This document shows, one piece after another, positions 35,898 to 47,814 of a stretch of DNA of 64,000 nucleotides (position 1 is its first letter; each line of letters begins with the position of its first letter). The DNA comes from Isoetes taiwanensis (Eukaryota; Streptophyta; Lycopodiopsida; Isoetales; Isoetaceae). The notes beneath the pieces were generated by a model that saw nothing but the letters and a program-made list of their open reading frames with translations, was not told the origin of the DNA and did no database searches. Location of the stretch: assembly GCA_021234155.1 (NCBI GenBank), contig JAJEKV010000103.1:310001-374000 (forward strand). The letters are read 5' to 3'. Both the position numbers and the translations under genes were made by a program.

Positions 35898-36611
35898 TTA
35901 CATTGTAGAAATATAGAAGTAGACAAAATTTGTTGTATTCATTGGAAAAAGATTACAATTGTATATAATCTGGATAAACTGGATAAACCGCACAAAAATC
36001 CCGTGATCATCTTTCAAGCCCGGGCCATCGAGTAGCCGGGCTATCGATACTCCCATTTCCATTGCGGTGGCATAGTGAATTTTTCCGTAAAAACCCCGCC
36101 AAAACACCAGTGCTCTAGCTCCACCACCCCCGCCGCTTCCACCTCCACCTCCTCGCCTCCTCGCCCGCCCGCCCCCATTGAACCTCCAATGCATCGTGAT
36201 AGCGCCAAGCGGTAGTGGTTCCATTGGTTGAGCCATCTCCATTGCATCGTATACCGCCTGTGGGTAGTGGTTCGTGTTGGGGCATCCGGCATAGAGGCTA
36301 ACCACTAAGAAACGCAGCCCTCATTTTGAATCTCGAAATGACGGATGCGTAGATTCACTCTCGATCAATGCATGTACCGCATTCTCGGCGATTAGATAAG
36401 AGGGCCAGCTCGCGGCGATTGCAAGGGCCCCGAGCCCGTGATCTATCATTGCCCTCAAGGCTCCGCCGCCATCATCATTACTTGATCCAAGTACCCGTGG
36501 GTTGCAAGACCGGTGCTCCAGCCGGATCGGTGCTCGGCCGCGTTCAACCGAGTGGAAACCGGAGCCAAACCGAGTCGGGCGGTGTGATTGCTGACCCAAA
36601 TGTAATTCCAA
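35898..36611 (-). other. Two overlapping unrecognised ORFs, Gly/Arg-rich
   Basis: The minus strand has a 96-codon frame (36,321-36,611) with ALRAMIDHGLGALAIAASWP. Then, after a frame change, a 135-codon frame (35,898-36,305) contains LYAGCPNTNHYPQAVYDAME and an Arg/Gly run (RARRRGGGGGSGGGGGA) typical of RNA-binding or low-complexity linkers. They may be one protein split by an indel. No family is recognised. Confidence 0.3.
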
Positions 36612-36699
36612 TGCATCTTCGCCACCAACCGGTGATTAATGTAACTTGGCATCTATCAATAGGAAGTGAGCGAGTATCGTGATTCACCCGGGCGGTTAT

Positions 36700-37525
36700 A
36701 TTTATTTATTTATAAACTTAGAAACTAAGAGACACGCCCCGTTTAGCGAAAAGTTGAAAGTAGGGATACAATTGTTTGCACGCCGCGGTAAACTACTATA
36801 TAGGAAAAACTATACACGGCGGGAGATAGAAAAACCATGAGATAGTAATAGATAAAGGCCGCAATTATTTACACGCCATTGCCCGGCCTTTATCTATTTA
36901 CTTATCTATCCTACATGTGTTTTTTTCTACCTCACCGAGTGCACGCCGAAATATTCATGTTGAAGGATAAGGTTACTATAAAACACGCTTTTAGCTTGTT
37001 TCAAATATTATCTTCGCATTTTTCTAATGCTTTCTACTACACTTATTCATAATAGAAACTTGCATGCAATAGCATGATTAATTCAGAAGAGAAACTCAAG
37101 AATTTACTGAATAAAGAAGCGTATGAAGTTTATAAAAACTATTCTCGTTTTCATAAACATCATCCGCTTCCTCTCGCCGAAAGCAAATGCAAAAAGCTTG
37201 TCTTCTTGGATTAAACCCGCCATTGAGATGCAACTTAAAACTAAATGAAAACTAACCTTGAGTTCGAGGCTCGGAAGGATTCAAGAACCGAGGACTATGC
37301 TTGTGGTTTTAATTCCGAGGCTTTTCGATTCGCAGACCTTAGTCCTCTCACACAGATGCTACGTAACTAAAAGGCGAGTCTTTAGTAAGTTAGGAATTGC
37401 CGAAACCAAACATCTAACATTGCTTGAATATAAATCGCTCACCAAGATTTCGTGACTACGGATCCAAACACACCAGGGTAAGTGCAACCGCAAATCGTAT
37501 GAAGGAAGGAAGAAGAAAATGTAGG
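36700..37525. other. Intergenic, no gene seen
   Basis: Contains several ACACGCC words and AT-rich filler, no supportable gene. Confidence 0.35.
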
Positions 37526-37529
37526 AACT

Positions 37530-37640
37530 TTGAGAGCGTGAAATGGATTTATATAGGCATAATTAGAAATAAGTTAGCGCGAATAATTGATTGCTTGAAT
37601 TAACACGCCGGGCGCATTTGGCCTTCCCGCCGCATATGAC
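37530..37640. repeat. Dispersed repeat, copy A
   Basis: The sequence from GAGAGCGTGAA through GGATTTATATAGG, TAATTAGAAAT and ACACGCC...GCGCATTT recurs at 38,735-38,850. It includes a TATATA box-like word and may be a transposon promoter or terminus. Confidence 0.65.
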
Positions 37641-38375
37641 ATGTATATGGTATATATGGAGAATATTGCATTTCATGCAATAAATTCTCACGCATTTTAT
37701 TCCATTTATTGCATTCAAAAAATAGAATTTAGAAATTTTATATAGGCTAACTTAAAAATGATTTTAAAGGCAAAGTTATCAAGGCTAAAAAATGACTTGT
37801 AAGGTTGGGGAATTGTTTTAGGTCGATAGGAAAATTTCCTATGGTTACCGTGGATGCATCGTAGATTTCTCATGTGGTTGATTTATAGTGTTCCCGGTGA
37901 CTTTGTTGAGACAAAATTTGCAGATACAAAATTTTAGAGAGACAAAATTTTAGAGAAAACAAAGATTTGGAGCCAAAATAATTGAGAATACAGCTTGATT
38001 TTATCCAAAAATTTTATGTACGTAAAAAACCGCTTGAAGAAAACCGCTTGAAGACAAAGTTTATGAAGAAAACCGCTTTGATTTCATTAAAAACAGCTTG
38101 TATGTACAGATGCCCGGGCTTTAAGCAGCTGTCCAAGGCTTTTCACACAATTTACAGAAAAAAATGCCCTGAGGCGGTCCAAAACTTCAGAAGAATGGAA
38201 ACAAAAAATGGGCCGCCTCGATCTCGTGATCACTCTTCTTCCACTCAGAACAAAGAAGAAAGAAAGGTGTTAGAAAAGAAAGAAAGGTGCAAAAACAAAA
38301 ACAAAAGAAATCACATGCAAACCTGGTTCATCTCTTAACCACTCCAAAAACCGGGTCGAATTGTCGACCTTCTTC

Positions 38376-38415
38376 CTCCTCCTCCTCCTCCTCCTCCTCC
38401 TCCTCCCTCCTCCTT
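38376..38415. repeat. (CTC)n microsatellite
   Basis: About twelve uninterrupted TCC/CTC units, with further TCC-rich runs to 38,520. Confidence 0.9.
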
Positions 38416-38734
38416 TCATTCTCTCGCTTCGTGGTCAAGCCAACCCCAAGCAGAGCGTCATGTGCTCTTGGGAGGACATCTCCTCCTCTTCCTCCTCTTC
38501 CTCCTCTTCGAATCGGGGAGGGAATCGAGGAGCTCAACTCCTCCTCTTCCATGTCGAATCAATCATCCTCCCAATCTAATCGAGGAGAATTGGGAAAGAA
38601 AATCAATGAGGGGGGGAATTGAGCGGGAGTTTTTCAACCCGACGCCTCTTTGAGGAGACCTCGGTTCTTCATGAAGGTCGAAAGGCCGAGGTCAACGCCA
38701 TGGCGGCGTAAAAAAATTGGGACGTAATGGAGCT

Positions 38735-38850
38735 CTTGAGAGCGTGAACCGGATTTATATAGGGTTAATTAGAAATTAGCGGAATAATTTATTGCCTCAA
38801 ATAACACGCCAGCGCATTTAAATTCCCGCCAAAAACCTATATCATCTAGG
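38735..38850. repeat. Dispersed repeat, copy B
   Basis: Second copy of 37,530-37,640, 1.2 kb away and in the same direction; the two differ by several small indels. Confidence 0.65.
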
Positions 38851-39154
38851 GTATATTATTATGGATAATAAATTCTCACGCCTATTAGTTATATGTCTTT
38901 TTCAGAATCATATATCCAAATTTTCGATAATTAAAATTTGATATATTTATATAAATGTCATTTCCTTGTTGTTGCCAATGAAAATTTTGTTTTAAATGAT
39001 TTCGCTTTACTTCCATTGTTATTATTATATTAAACCTATTTCCAAGGAATTTCTTGCTTTTAAAAAAATTTGATTTACCTCTACATATTCCATAAATGTA
39101 ATGTAGTTTTTATCTTATGGTGTAATAATTTTTCCTACTCATTGACTAAAAAGG

Positions 39155-41960
39155 GTGCAATTTGCCTAGGTCAATGGTGCCTCCAACTCAAGATGGTGTG
39201 CAACATATTGAAAAGAGCAATATCAATGAAAACCAACTCCTAGCAAGAATGTTGAAGAAAAACAATTAGTCCCTCTATAGTAGGGTGCAATGGAGGAACA
39301 AGAAGGTGAGAATCATGCACAAGTGCAACAAGGAAATAGTAGGCCAAGGAGTCATTGTGCTAGCGTGATCCCGGTCAAGTCAAGTAATGATGAAAGGCTA
39401 GGGGAAGACAATATTGGTATTGCAATTTCGATGTTGGAAGACAACCGAAAGGTAAAGGTTTGGGTGACAAGGAATGTTTTGGTTGTGTCAAGCAATTGGA
39501 GGTTCCTTGCATCATGGCATGGCCTATAAGTAGTGTTCAATTTGTGGAGGATTATATTTTTCCAGAGCCCCGAGGTTGTTGGGGACAATGATTGTCTTGA
39601 TATTGATCCATTGGCAGCTTGGAACTCTAAACCTAGGCAAAAGGGGAGAAGTATCGCTTGCCGACATTATCCTAGCAAAAGAGCCAAGTTGATTAGTGAC
39701 ACCAAACGGAGACAATGGTGAAGGTTAGGGGCCTCGATTGTTGTTGAGTGATTGTATGCAATTCTTCACAATAGAACAATTGGTGGAAGCAAGAGCCACT
39801 TTTCAAGAGTACAATCGCTGATGAGAGGAGGACCTACATGTACACAATCTTCGAGCATGCACTTCAAGATGAAAGAAACCCAAACAAAAAGATACCCCTT
39901 TGCTAGGCAAATGGATATGTGCAAAAGCATGGCAGAGTATCCATGCAATTCCAACTTCTTCATGGCATAATTGGCAAAAAAAAAAAGCAGGGGGAACATG
40001 ATTGCTTTACATGGAAATAATGGTTTGTTGAGACCAACAAACTAGGACCTTGGCTGCCGGAGATATTTGAAAATATATTGATTTCAATGCAGTCTATGCC
40101 ACACAAAAAGCGTATGGGATGAAAAGGGAAGAGCAAATTGTTGAGAAAAAGGTTGCCATCACATTGTACTCAAAAGAGTATTTTGAAGAAGTGAATTCCC
40201 TACTTCGAGAATTGGGAATTCTTCTAATATCCCAACCTAGCTTTAGTAGGTTATGGAAGAAGCATTTCAATCATGTCACCATAGCAACTTCAAACAACTT
40301 TGCAAAGTGCAATTTATGTGCTAAGTTGAAGGAGACTCTTGATAAGACTGTGCAACCTAGTCAAAGGGCTAGGATAAGGGAGCATATGAAGGACCATATG
40401 ACTCAACCAACTATCATGTAGATCATGTTATTGGATGTGGAGGACTTTATCCGCATTGGAACCCAATAACTATTTATGTATTATACATGACAAGATGGAC
40501 CAGCAAAAGACTTGTCTTCCACAATTCAAGTACATACCAAAGTCATGTGGAAGATCATACCCTTTACGTGATCTCAATGATCAAAGCAATCTTGCATGGG
40601 CGTAATCAAACCTACTATGGCCATTTTAGTTTGGAGTTGTGGAGTGATGGTCCGTGATTTTCATATTGGGAGTATCATGAGGTGTTTGAGAAACTATGAA
40701 AATGGATACAATGGTCACCTCCAGGACCTTACAGCCTAGCCGTGCACTACATAGAGCATTGTTAGATGGAAACCCAAACAATATTGAAAAGTTCAAGGTT
40801 TAGAAGGCAAGGTTTAGGAAGCATGGGTTTTGGAAGCCGGCCAAAATAAGAACAGTGGATGTTTTCTTTCCTATCCTACTTAACAATGTGGGGATATTTG
40901 AAAGAGTTAATTTAGGGTTTCTATGCCCCGCATACCCATGAGGATGTGGATGCATTATTTGGCAAATATAGTTGTATAATGGGGCAAAGAAAACAAGGAC
41001 CAACTTTCCTAGGCTAATGGAAATCTTGCATGAATGCACTACTCCAAACCCTATAGCTTCTCTCATAGAAGAAGTGCCCGATTGGAAGAGCTTTGTGGAT
41101 GGTTATACATTGGATCTTGAAGGTCATTCCAGTGCCTCTAGTAGCTTCACTTTTTGGGTGAGAGATGGGATTCCAATCTTCCAATGGAAGATGAGACCTT
41201 CGTGAGGATGAGTGGAGAGGAGGGAGGAAATATGGCGAGATGAGAATGGCAAGCCTATGATACCTCTAGGTCAACCAAAAGCTTTAAAACCCATCAAGAA
41301 GTGAAGCAATTGGGATTGACTAAGGAAGGAATCCAAGACTATATAAAGCATTGGCAAACCAATCCAGATGACACCAACCGCGCCTTGGTGGCTTACCGGA
41401 AGAAGGTGATTAACCCGTTGGGGAGATAGACACATCCTCGATGAATTGAAAGAAGGGTGGTTGCCTAAAACTAGGTGGAAGACCTTAGCAAAAACCGAGG
41501 ATGTTGATGACACCGTAAGTAGCATTCGCAAGCAATATGCTCCTCCTCCTTCCGACAAACACTATGTTGGTCCTAAAGAACAATAGGCCAAAGTTTCTAG
41601 GCATGGATGCTTATGAACCTTCCAATCGACTTGGAATGCCACCAATTTGTGGTAGTAAAGCCATCAGATTTAGATACATATCCAAAGGTGGTTGGGGTTC
41701 ACTATCTCCTCGATATTTGCAAAGAAGAAGGTAATATTAACTTCAACCATGTGCGGGTGGAATGGTGGTGTCCAAAGGCATCGCTTGACCAACGATTCGG
41801 ATAAAGAAAGGTACTCGATTGTTGGACAAAGAGATGGAGGAGAACCGAAAGATCCCGATCTTTGGCTAGACTATGAAAGTGTTTTGTACTCATGGACTCC
41901 AAACACTATTCCAGCTAGAAATGCTAGAATTACAATACCCTCGTGATGTCGAAGAAGGCT
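39155..41960 (+). pseudogene. DUF7869-type transposon gene, frameshifted, plus-strand copy
   Basis: Fragments read across frame changes show the order of a DUF7869 transposon protein. There is an N-terminal low-complexity part, then CVKQLEVP (about 39,485), then FSRLWKKHFNHVTIATSNNF and KCNLCAKLKETLDK (about 40,235-40,350). HMKDHMT follows, then an IIHDKMDQQKTCLPQFK-like block, HFSLELWSDGP, and PHTHEDVDALFGKY (40,928-40,969). The C-terminal part has VPDWKSFVDGYTLDLEG and FLGMDAYEPS...FVVVKPSDLDTYP. The HTHEDVD box and earlier Asp are expected acidic residues of an RNase H-like core (inference). At least ten frame breaks are present. The better preserved partner is at 57,870-60,738 in reverse. 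Confidence 0.75.
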
Positions 41961-42084
41961 ATGATATCATTGGGGGTGCTTGAAGAAAGTTGAATAACTA
42001 TGTAAATTTTGTTATCACGCTTTTATGATATGGTGCTATATTGTGAAATATTGACTATTTTGTAAATAACATGATATTACGCTT

Positions 42085-42180
42085 TCATAATTTTGAGGTG
42101 AAATGTGTGAATTTGAATATGCTACTAAAAACATGCAATATGAAATTTGTCCCAAAATTAAGACATAAACCCAATTTAAT
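42085..42180 (+). repeat. Conserved 3' end of the DUF7869 element
   Basis: The stretch TGCTACTAAAAACATGCAAT...CCCAAAATTAAGACATAAACC matches, in reverse, 57,525-57,660. It shows that the two elements share sequence beyond the stop codon and marks the likely 3' border. Confidence 0.65.
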
Positions 42181-42199
42181 TGAATGATGGTTATACCAA

Positions 42200-43870
42200 C
42201 TTTTACAATGAGAGGCAAGTTCTCTGCTACCTTCTCCCATATAATTACATCTCAATGCGAGAATAAGAAGTTTGCTTGAAATATAGGCCATGACAAGAGG
42301 CGACCGACCGCTTTCATACCATGCTCTGATGCAATAAGAATGTGCTGAGAGGTCTGGCGGCAATGGCTCTCACCACCACAGAATATCTAGGAGAGCATGG
42401 ATAAAAGAACACGCCAAAATAGATGCATGATCGCATTCCATACTGCCAATAATTCTCGTAGGAAAGGAGATGCATTTGGAAAAGGTTGCAAAAGAACTTT
42501 ATATATATTCATTGTGTATGAGTTGATATTGGTGGCGATTGCTGTTGCTATCGACTCTAAAAAAGTTGCGGCCAATGTGTAGCTATAACCATTTTCATGC
42601 TCGTCCAAGATACAAAATCATGGCAAGAGCAGCTAAAGCAAGGTCTTGCTTAACTAGATTAATGGTGAACTGATGTAGAATCTTCTTGTGACCTGTAGCT
42701 TAAGATAAGCCCCACAATACGTGTCACGAAGCCTCTGCTTGTGTTCACCATGGCGATTTTTGCGACAACTAGTGAAGGCAAAATATAAAGAGCACACTGT
42801 GTGCTACCAGGTCAAGATGCTCTCTGGAGGAGGTGTATCTGGTCTACAGAATCGCCGCCGCGATCTTCGAGACTACTTTGTTCATGCAATTCAATGTTGA
42901 CAAAACAATTAAACAAAAAAGGATAACACATAGGGTAGCCAAATAGAGGTCTACATATAAACATAACGGGTCCATATATTAGCATAAATTTTGTAAACAA
43001 AGCCCAGCACAATCGCGAAGGCGTTTTCAGAAAGTTTCTTTTTTACGACTGGATCCAGCCAAGTTGAGCGCCTATTCTTGCAACATGCTCCTTTCCAATA
43101 GCGAAAGGCCTGCGGATGTGTCCATTTCTCGTATATCCAGCTTGTTTTCCGCATGTCAACATCCATTCGCGGCAAATGCTCTCACACGCCTCGACATATC
43201 TGAAGCATTGCTTTTAGCGCTATCCAACAATTAGGTCCCGCAATGCCAAAGAAAAATTCAAGTAGAGGAAACCAACTGCCTTTTTTGGTGAATGGTCGGG
43301 CAGATGTTCTCTCACTTCCGTGAGCCGCCGACATTCCCATGTACTCCAAAATTAGAAGCGGCTTCTCTAGGCCCAATTATTGCTGGCAGAAGGAGTCAAT
43401 GTTCTTGTTCAGTGCTTCAAGCTTTCAACGTAGGATCTAGTTTTGGTTGATTCCTTCTCGCCTTCTCTAGCGCCTTCCCGGTTTCCTTCAAATTCTTCGA
43501 ACTTTTCTGATCCAGTATGCCTAGCAAATGATCCATCTTGCCGAGATCCGCTTTCCCGTGTTATATTAATATTCGGCATGCCTGAACCGATAGGCCTATC
43601 ATCTACAAATGCTTTCAGCCTATCATCAAGCTCTTCTCAGGTCGCCTTGCCATTTTCTCAAGAATCTCAAGAAAGATCTAAGGAACCGCAAACCTTTGTC
43701 ATCATATTCAAAAAAGCAACATCAAGGCTTTCCTTGCATCAAAGCAATCCTTGACGCAGTTCCGCCTGAGAAGAAATTCAGAACGCAACCTTCTAAAGGA
43801 ACCAGCTCCTTCACTAAGTAATAAACATAAGAAGTTTTTGCTTGGCTCTTAAGGATGAAGTCGCCTTCCA
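42200..43870. other. Unassigned sequence, short protein-like pieces
   Basis: Minus-strand pieces such as 42,387-42,608 and 42,951-43,175 (MPRMDVDMRKTSWIYEKWTH) look protein-like but match nothing I know. A primer-site-like word occurs at about 42,318 on the minus strand. No gene is supported. Confidence 0.3.
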
Positions 43871-43877
43871 TAGCTGC

Positions 43878-44682
43878 CTAGGAGAACTTGGGTTTACCTG
43901 TAAATAACTCCAAATATTTTCTTTTTGTTTTCATGTCCACCTCCTCGTTATCAATAATCGGATATTTTGGAAGAGGCGTGCTTTTCGGTGCTCTGGTCAC
44001 TTGAGTCGGGCCGAGCTCCAAGTTGGCTTGGATGTGCACCACACGAAGGCCACTTCCGCTTATCGTCACGTGGCTGACATAATATTGAAATTCTTTGATA
44101 TTTTTTTTGTTCTCCCATCCTTGTTCTTCATAAGCCACAAGGGAAACATGAGAGCTACCTTGTATCTGGCTCTGACTGTACAAACAGTTTGGCAAATGCG
44201 CTGATCTGAGGAACATGACTATGTGGTAAACTTTTGCTTGTGTCATGCCTGCAATTCTGCTAAAAAAATCTGTATATTTTTTAACATCCCATAGCGTTGT
44301 AAAACTACGCATGTCAACGAAAACCATGGTGGCATTTTTCCCACACCGGTCGCATACAAGGATGCCGATTTGGTGACGGTCGCATGCTGTTTCTCTTATC
44401 TTTCATTTTCTTGGCTTCTTCTGGCCTCATTATAGCAATAATAGCTTCCAAAAAAACTGTTGGAAGATTTCCTTGAACTGCTTCTTTATTATAGTTCCCT
44501 TTAATATATTCAAAATCTGTGTCTGCTATATCTAGGAGTCGTTGTTCAGACAGCTCTGGGAAACATGCAGCCAACTCTTCAAAATTCTTGTATTGCTTAT
44601 CTGAAACACTATTGGCATAAGATAACACTTCATGACGCATGAGTGATGCTTGTTCGATGTCTAAAGCCCTCCTCGACGGCAA
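43878..44682 (-). pseudogene. Unknown transposon-like protein split by one frameshift
   Basis: Two minus-strand frames abut with a short overlap. The first (44,314-44,682) is helical and charged (EQASLMRHEVLSYANSVSDK, FEELAACFPELSEQRLLDIA, FLEAIIAIMRPEEAKK). The second (43,878-44,327) starts MVFVDMRSFTTLWDVKKYTD and continues FFSRIAGMTQAKVYHIVMFL and SGLRVVHIQANLELGP. Together they would give about 265 residues. The alternating strands after VFVDM resemble an alpha/beta fold, such as a methyltransferase-like core, but the DPPY motif is absent. This is only a guess. Confidence 0.4.
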
Positions 44683-44689
44683 ATCAAAA

Positions 44690-46020
44690 TGTCCCGTGCA
44701 TAACCCTCAAGCACTTTCAAAAACACTTTGCCCTGTAAGATTTCATCCATCAATTGGCTTACCTCTGCATTGTTCATTCCTCGTAGGTTTCTTAGGAATG
44801 TCTTGTTGAAAACTCCTTTGATGGTTTGTCGGGCAATTCCCCCTGATCATCAGTTAGCTTTCGAGTATCTACGAGCTTAGACCATGATTCTTCTTGCATA
44901 AATAGGAACTGCTTTTCATCGGGTGAAAGCATGTTGTAGTGGAACAAAAACGTGCATTTTAGCACCACATTTTTGGGTGCTAAGTGTGGTGGGAACTACC
45001 GAATTTGTAGTGGGAGAGGGAGTTATTTTTTCAAAAAATACACATGATTACTTATTCAAAATTTTGTCCTTTCAGCCTTATTCAGGCTTATTCAAAGAAC
45101 GTGATACCGATCATTTTCCCTCAAAACTCTGATCACGCCCCTTTAATCCGACAAGACCATTTCTGATTTTGAATTTTCATTTTCCTCAAAAACTCGACAC
45201 GCCCCTTAATCCGCCAAGACCATTTCTGATTTCGGCAAGAAGATCGATCACGAAATGGCTCGATCATACCGGACTTGAATGCCACTTCGGGATACACCTA
45301 CAAGGAAATGTACAGTGCAAGAAAAGCATCTTACGCCACACAAGAAGAAATCGAAGTCTCTGTTTGGGGACCGAAGTATTAGGAAAATCCACTTACAGTG
45401 GGTTGCATTCTAGATTCGGGATGCCCATGATTCTCCTCGTTGTTTAGAATATTGTTTTGTTTCATCATGCAGGTTGAAGAATCTGAGCAAGGAGAGGTAT
45501 AATGAGCCTTTACAAAAAATCACAAAGGTGAAGTGTGCCTGGGAGGCATGGCCTCACAGACTATGGTCAAGCGTGTTACCTTCACACAAAAGGAAAAGAA
45601 ATAAACCGGTTGAGTTTCCGCATTAGTTAAGAGAAAAGGGTCCAAGACTCTCCGTCCCCAACGTAAGAGGAAGCATGCAAGCATTTTAAATAGTGTGGAA
45701 GCAGAGCAACCCGCCACAGATGATGCTTCCTCTCTTGAAATGACTAGGCCACAATTCAAGCCTCCTCAAGCCGTGAAGAAGAATCTCGGGAAAATCACCG
45801 AAAAAATAGGTACTTTTCAACCCTCTTCTTCCTCGAACCACCATATGATGCAATTTAATATTGAAACCGTTATTTTCCAGCAAGGTCTAGCAAGCTTGAA
45901 CAATCAGTACACCACTTACTTCTTCATTTGGGTGTGTTGTGAGTTATGTGTAGGAAATTTGTCCGCTAGTTTCGAAGTTGTGGTGGATAATTTCAGTTCA
46001 CAAAGTATGTAGCTCCAAAT
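44690..46020. other. Unassigned sequence
   Basis: Only short open stretches. A near-duplicate pair, ATCACGCCCCTTTAATCCG/CAAGACCATTTCTGATTT, lies about 70 bases apart at 45,122 and 45,190. Confidence 0.35.
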
Positions 46021-46049
46021 GTGTTACGTGATGTCATATGGTGCCAATT

Positions 46050-46610
46050 ATATGTTAATAATGTAGTTTGTAGCATATGTAGTGTCACATATAGTACCAA
46101 ACATGGTACCTTATCCGAATAGTGAATTGGCTTCCATATGTTTCTATACTTAGTGTCATATGTGATGTTAGATATGGTGATACTTGTGAATGGTGGATTG
46201 TCTCGCCATATGTGGTGCCAACTGCCGCTCATAAATATTGCACCACGCTATCCGCCACATATGGGGTGGTGGATGCCCCACCGGATGTGGTGCCTTCTTT
46301 GCATTGTGGTGCCACATGTGGTGTTTAATGTGGCACCACTATGGATCCACATTTTGCACCACATGTGGTGTCTTTGACGCCATTTGTGGTGCGGCAATGG
46401 ATTGCCATATGTGGTGCCTTGGGTGCATTGTGGTGCCATAGGTGGTGTGTCATGTGGCACCAGTTTGGTGCCACATGCCACACCACATGTGGTGAATATG
46501 ACGCCACCCCACGTGCCACATGCCACACCACATGTGGTGAATATGACGCCATTTGTGGTGCAAAGTTTGTCATGATGTAAAGTGGTGCCTCGTTGGTGTC
46601 ATGTGGTACT
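46050..46610. repeat. ATGTGGTGCCA-type minisatellite with CACCACATGTGGTG palindromes
   Basis: GTGGTGCCA and CACCACATGTGG words recur every 20-40 bases. The perfect palindrome CACCACATGTGGTG occurs at 46,357, 46,481 and 46,526. A longer block ending GAATATGACGCCA is duplicated at 46,481 and 46,526. It makes long chance frames on both strands. Confidence 0.85.
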
Positions 46611-46836
46611 AACCTTTGATTACTTTCCAGCTTGAATTCAACAGACACCGGGAGAATGGATCAACTCTACAAGATCGGCGATTCAGTAAGGCAAGATCGG
46701 CGATTCAAGTAAGTCCGCTTCAAGCTACCGAGGCACTTACAGTGAGCACTTATAGGTAGCTTAGTTTACATGCTAAGGGCCCGATGTAAGGGATTTGATG
46801 CCAATTAGGATTAGTGGACTTCCTAATCTTTCACCT

Positions 46837-46960
46837 CGCTTAGTCTCTTTTCGCTTGTCCCCGCTTTGATGTATCTAATTTGCCCCCTAGGATGAGGTCG
46901 CCACTATTTTAGGTGGCGAATTAGATACATCAAGGTGAAACTCAAAAAGAGAGTAAGCCC
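46837..46960. repeat. Foldback 1
   Basis: The arms are GCTTAGTCTCTTTTCGCTTG...TTTGATGTATCTAATTTGCC, mirrored by GGCGAATTAGATACATCAAG...AAAAAGAGAGTAAGCC. A nested inner stem (TCGCCAC / GTGGCGA) lies at the centre. Confidence 0.85.
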
Positions 46961-47075
46961 CGCTTAGTTTCTTCGCTTTCTCGCTTGATGTATCTAATTT
47001 GCCCCCTAGGATGACATCGCCACTCAGTGGCTTAATTAGATACATCAAGCAGAAACTCGAAAAGGAGTAAGCCCG
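46961..47075. repeat. Foldback 2
   Basis: This has the same outer arms as foldback 1. The centre is GCCACT-C-AGTGGC, a perfect inner palindrome. Confidence 0.85.
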
Positions 47076-47503
47076 ACATAAAACAAGATCCCCGGCTGGC
47101 TTAGTCTCTTTTGCTTCTCCCTTGCTTTTGTGTATCTAAAGTGCCCCCGATTGCCGAATGCGGATTGTCAATGCAAATACCAATACCATCTTCCATGTCC
47201 GCCAAATTTTGAGGTACTTCATATAACAAAAAATCCCTGAAGTGCTTAGTATAATTGTATTCTCATTGACAAATTTATGCTCACTTTGCGGATTTGTAAT
47301 CACTTTTGGGGCATTGAGAATTGCTGTCATGAATTTTCTACAAAGATGGGTACAAGCCTTAGGTGTGAGTAGGAGGATCAAAGCAACTTCAAGCTACCGA
47401 GGCACTTTTGGTGAGCACTTATAGGTAGCTTAGTTTACATGCTAAGGGCCTGATGTAAGGGATGATGCCACTTAGGATTAGTGGACTTTCAATCTTTCAA
47501 GCT

Positions 47504-47626
47504 CGGCTTAGTCTTTCTTCGCTTGTCCCGCTTTGATGTGTCTAATTTGCCCCTAGGATGAGGTCGCCACTCATTTTAGGTGGCGAATTAGATACATCAA
47601 GAAAAACTCGAAAAGAGAGTAAGCCC
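47504..47626. repeat. Foldback 3
   Basis: Copy of foldback 1, with CTTTGATGTGTCTAATTTGCC as left arm and GGCGAATTAGATACATCAAG as right arm. Confidence 0.85.
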
Positions 47627-47737
47627 TGCTTAGTCTCCTTCGCTTTCCGCTTGATGTATCTAATTTGCCCCTAGGATGACATCGCCACTCAGTGGCTTAA
47701 TTAGATACATCAAGAAAACCCGGAAAGGAGTAAGTCC
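47627..47737. repeat. Foldback 4
   Basis: Copy of foldback 2, again with the GCCACT-C-AGTGGC centre. Confidence 0.85.
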
Positions 47738-47814
47738 CACATAAAACAAGATCCCCGGGCGGCTTAGTCTCTTTTGCTTCTCCCCCGCTTTGTGTATCTA
47801 AAGTGCCAAGTCAA

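Larger units (their letters stand above)
46718..47147. repeat. Foldback array, direct copy 1
   Basis: This starts at TTCAAGCTACCGAGGCACTT, contains a TAGCTTAGTTTACATGCTAAG word and two foldbacks, and ends at TGTGTATCTAAAGTGCC. It is duplicated at 47,387-47,808. Confidence 0.88.
47387..47808. repeat. Foldback array, direct copy 2
   Basis: This is the second copy of 46,718-47,147, about 668 bases downstream, with the order of both foldbacks and the terminal TGTGTATCTAAAGTGCC word retained. Confidence 0.88.

Noticed and set aside
36041-36292. Gly-rich frame as an RNA-binding protein gene
   Set aside because: The Gly/Arg run comes from a CCG/CCT-rich stretch and no RRM or other domain is visible.
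38287-38653. Ser- and Leu-rich frames around 38.4 kb
   Set aside because: They are translations of the (CTC)n microsatellite in different frames.
42318-42335. Second tRNA-Met primer-like site on the minus strand (GCATCAGAGCATGGT)
   Set aside because: Only partly like a primer site, and no LTR with TG...CA ends could be placed beside it.
46238-46648. Long overlapping frames on both strands in the ATGTGGTG satellite
   Set aside because: They arise from word repetition without stop codons and give Cys/His/Trp-rich nonsense.
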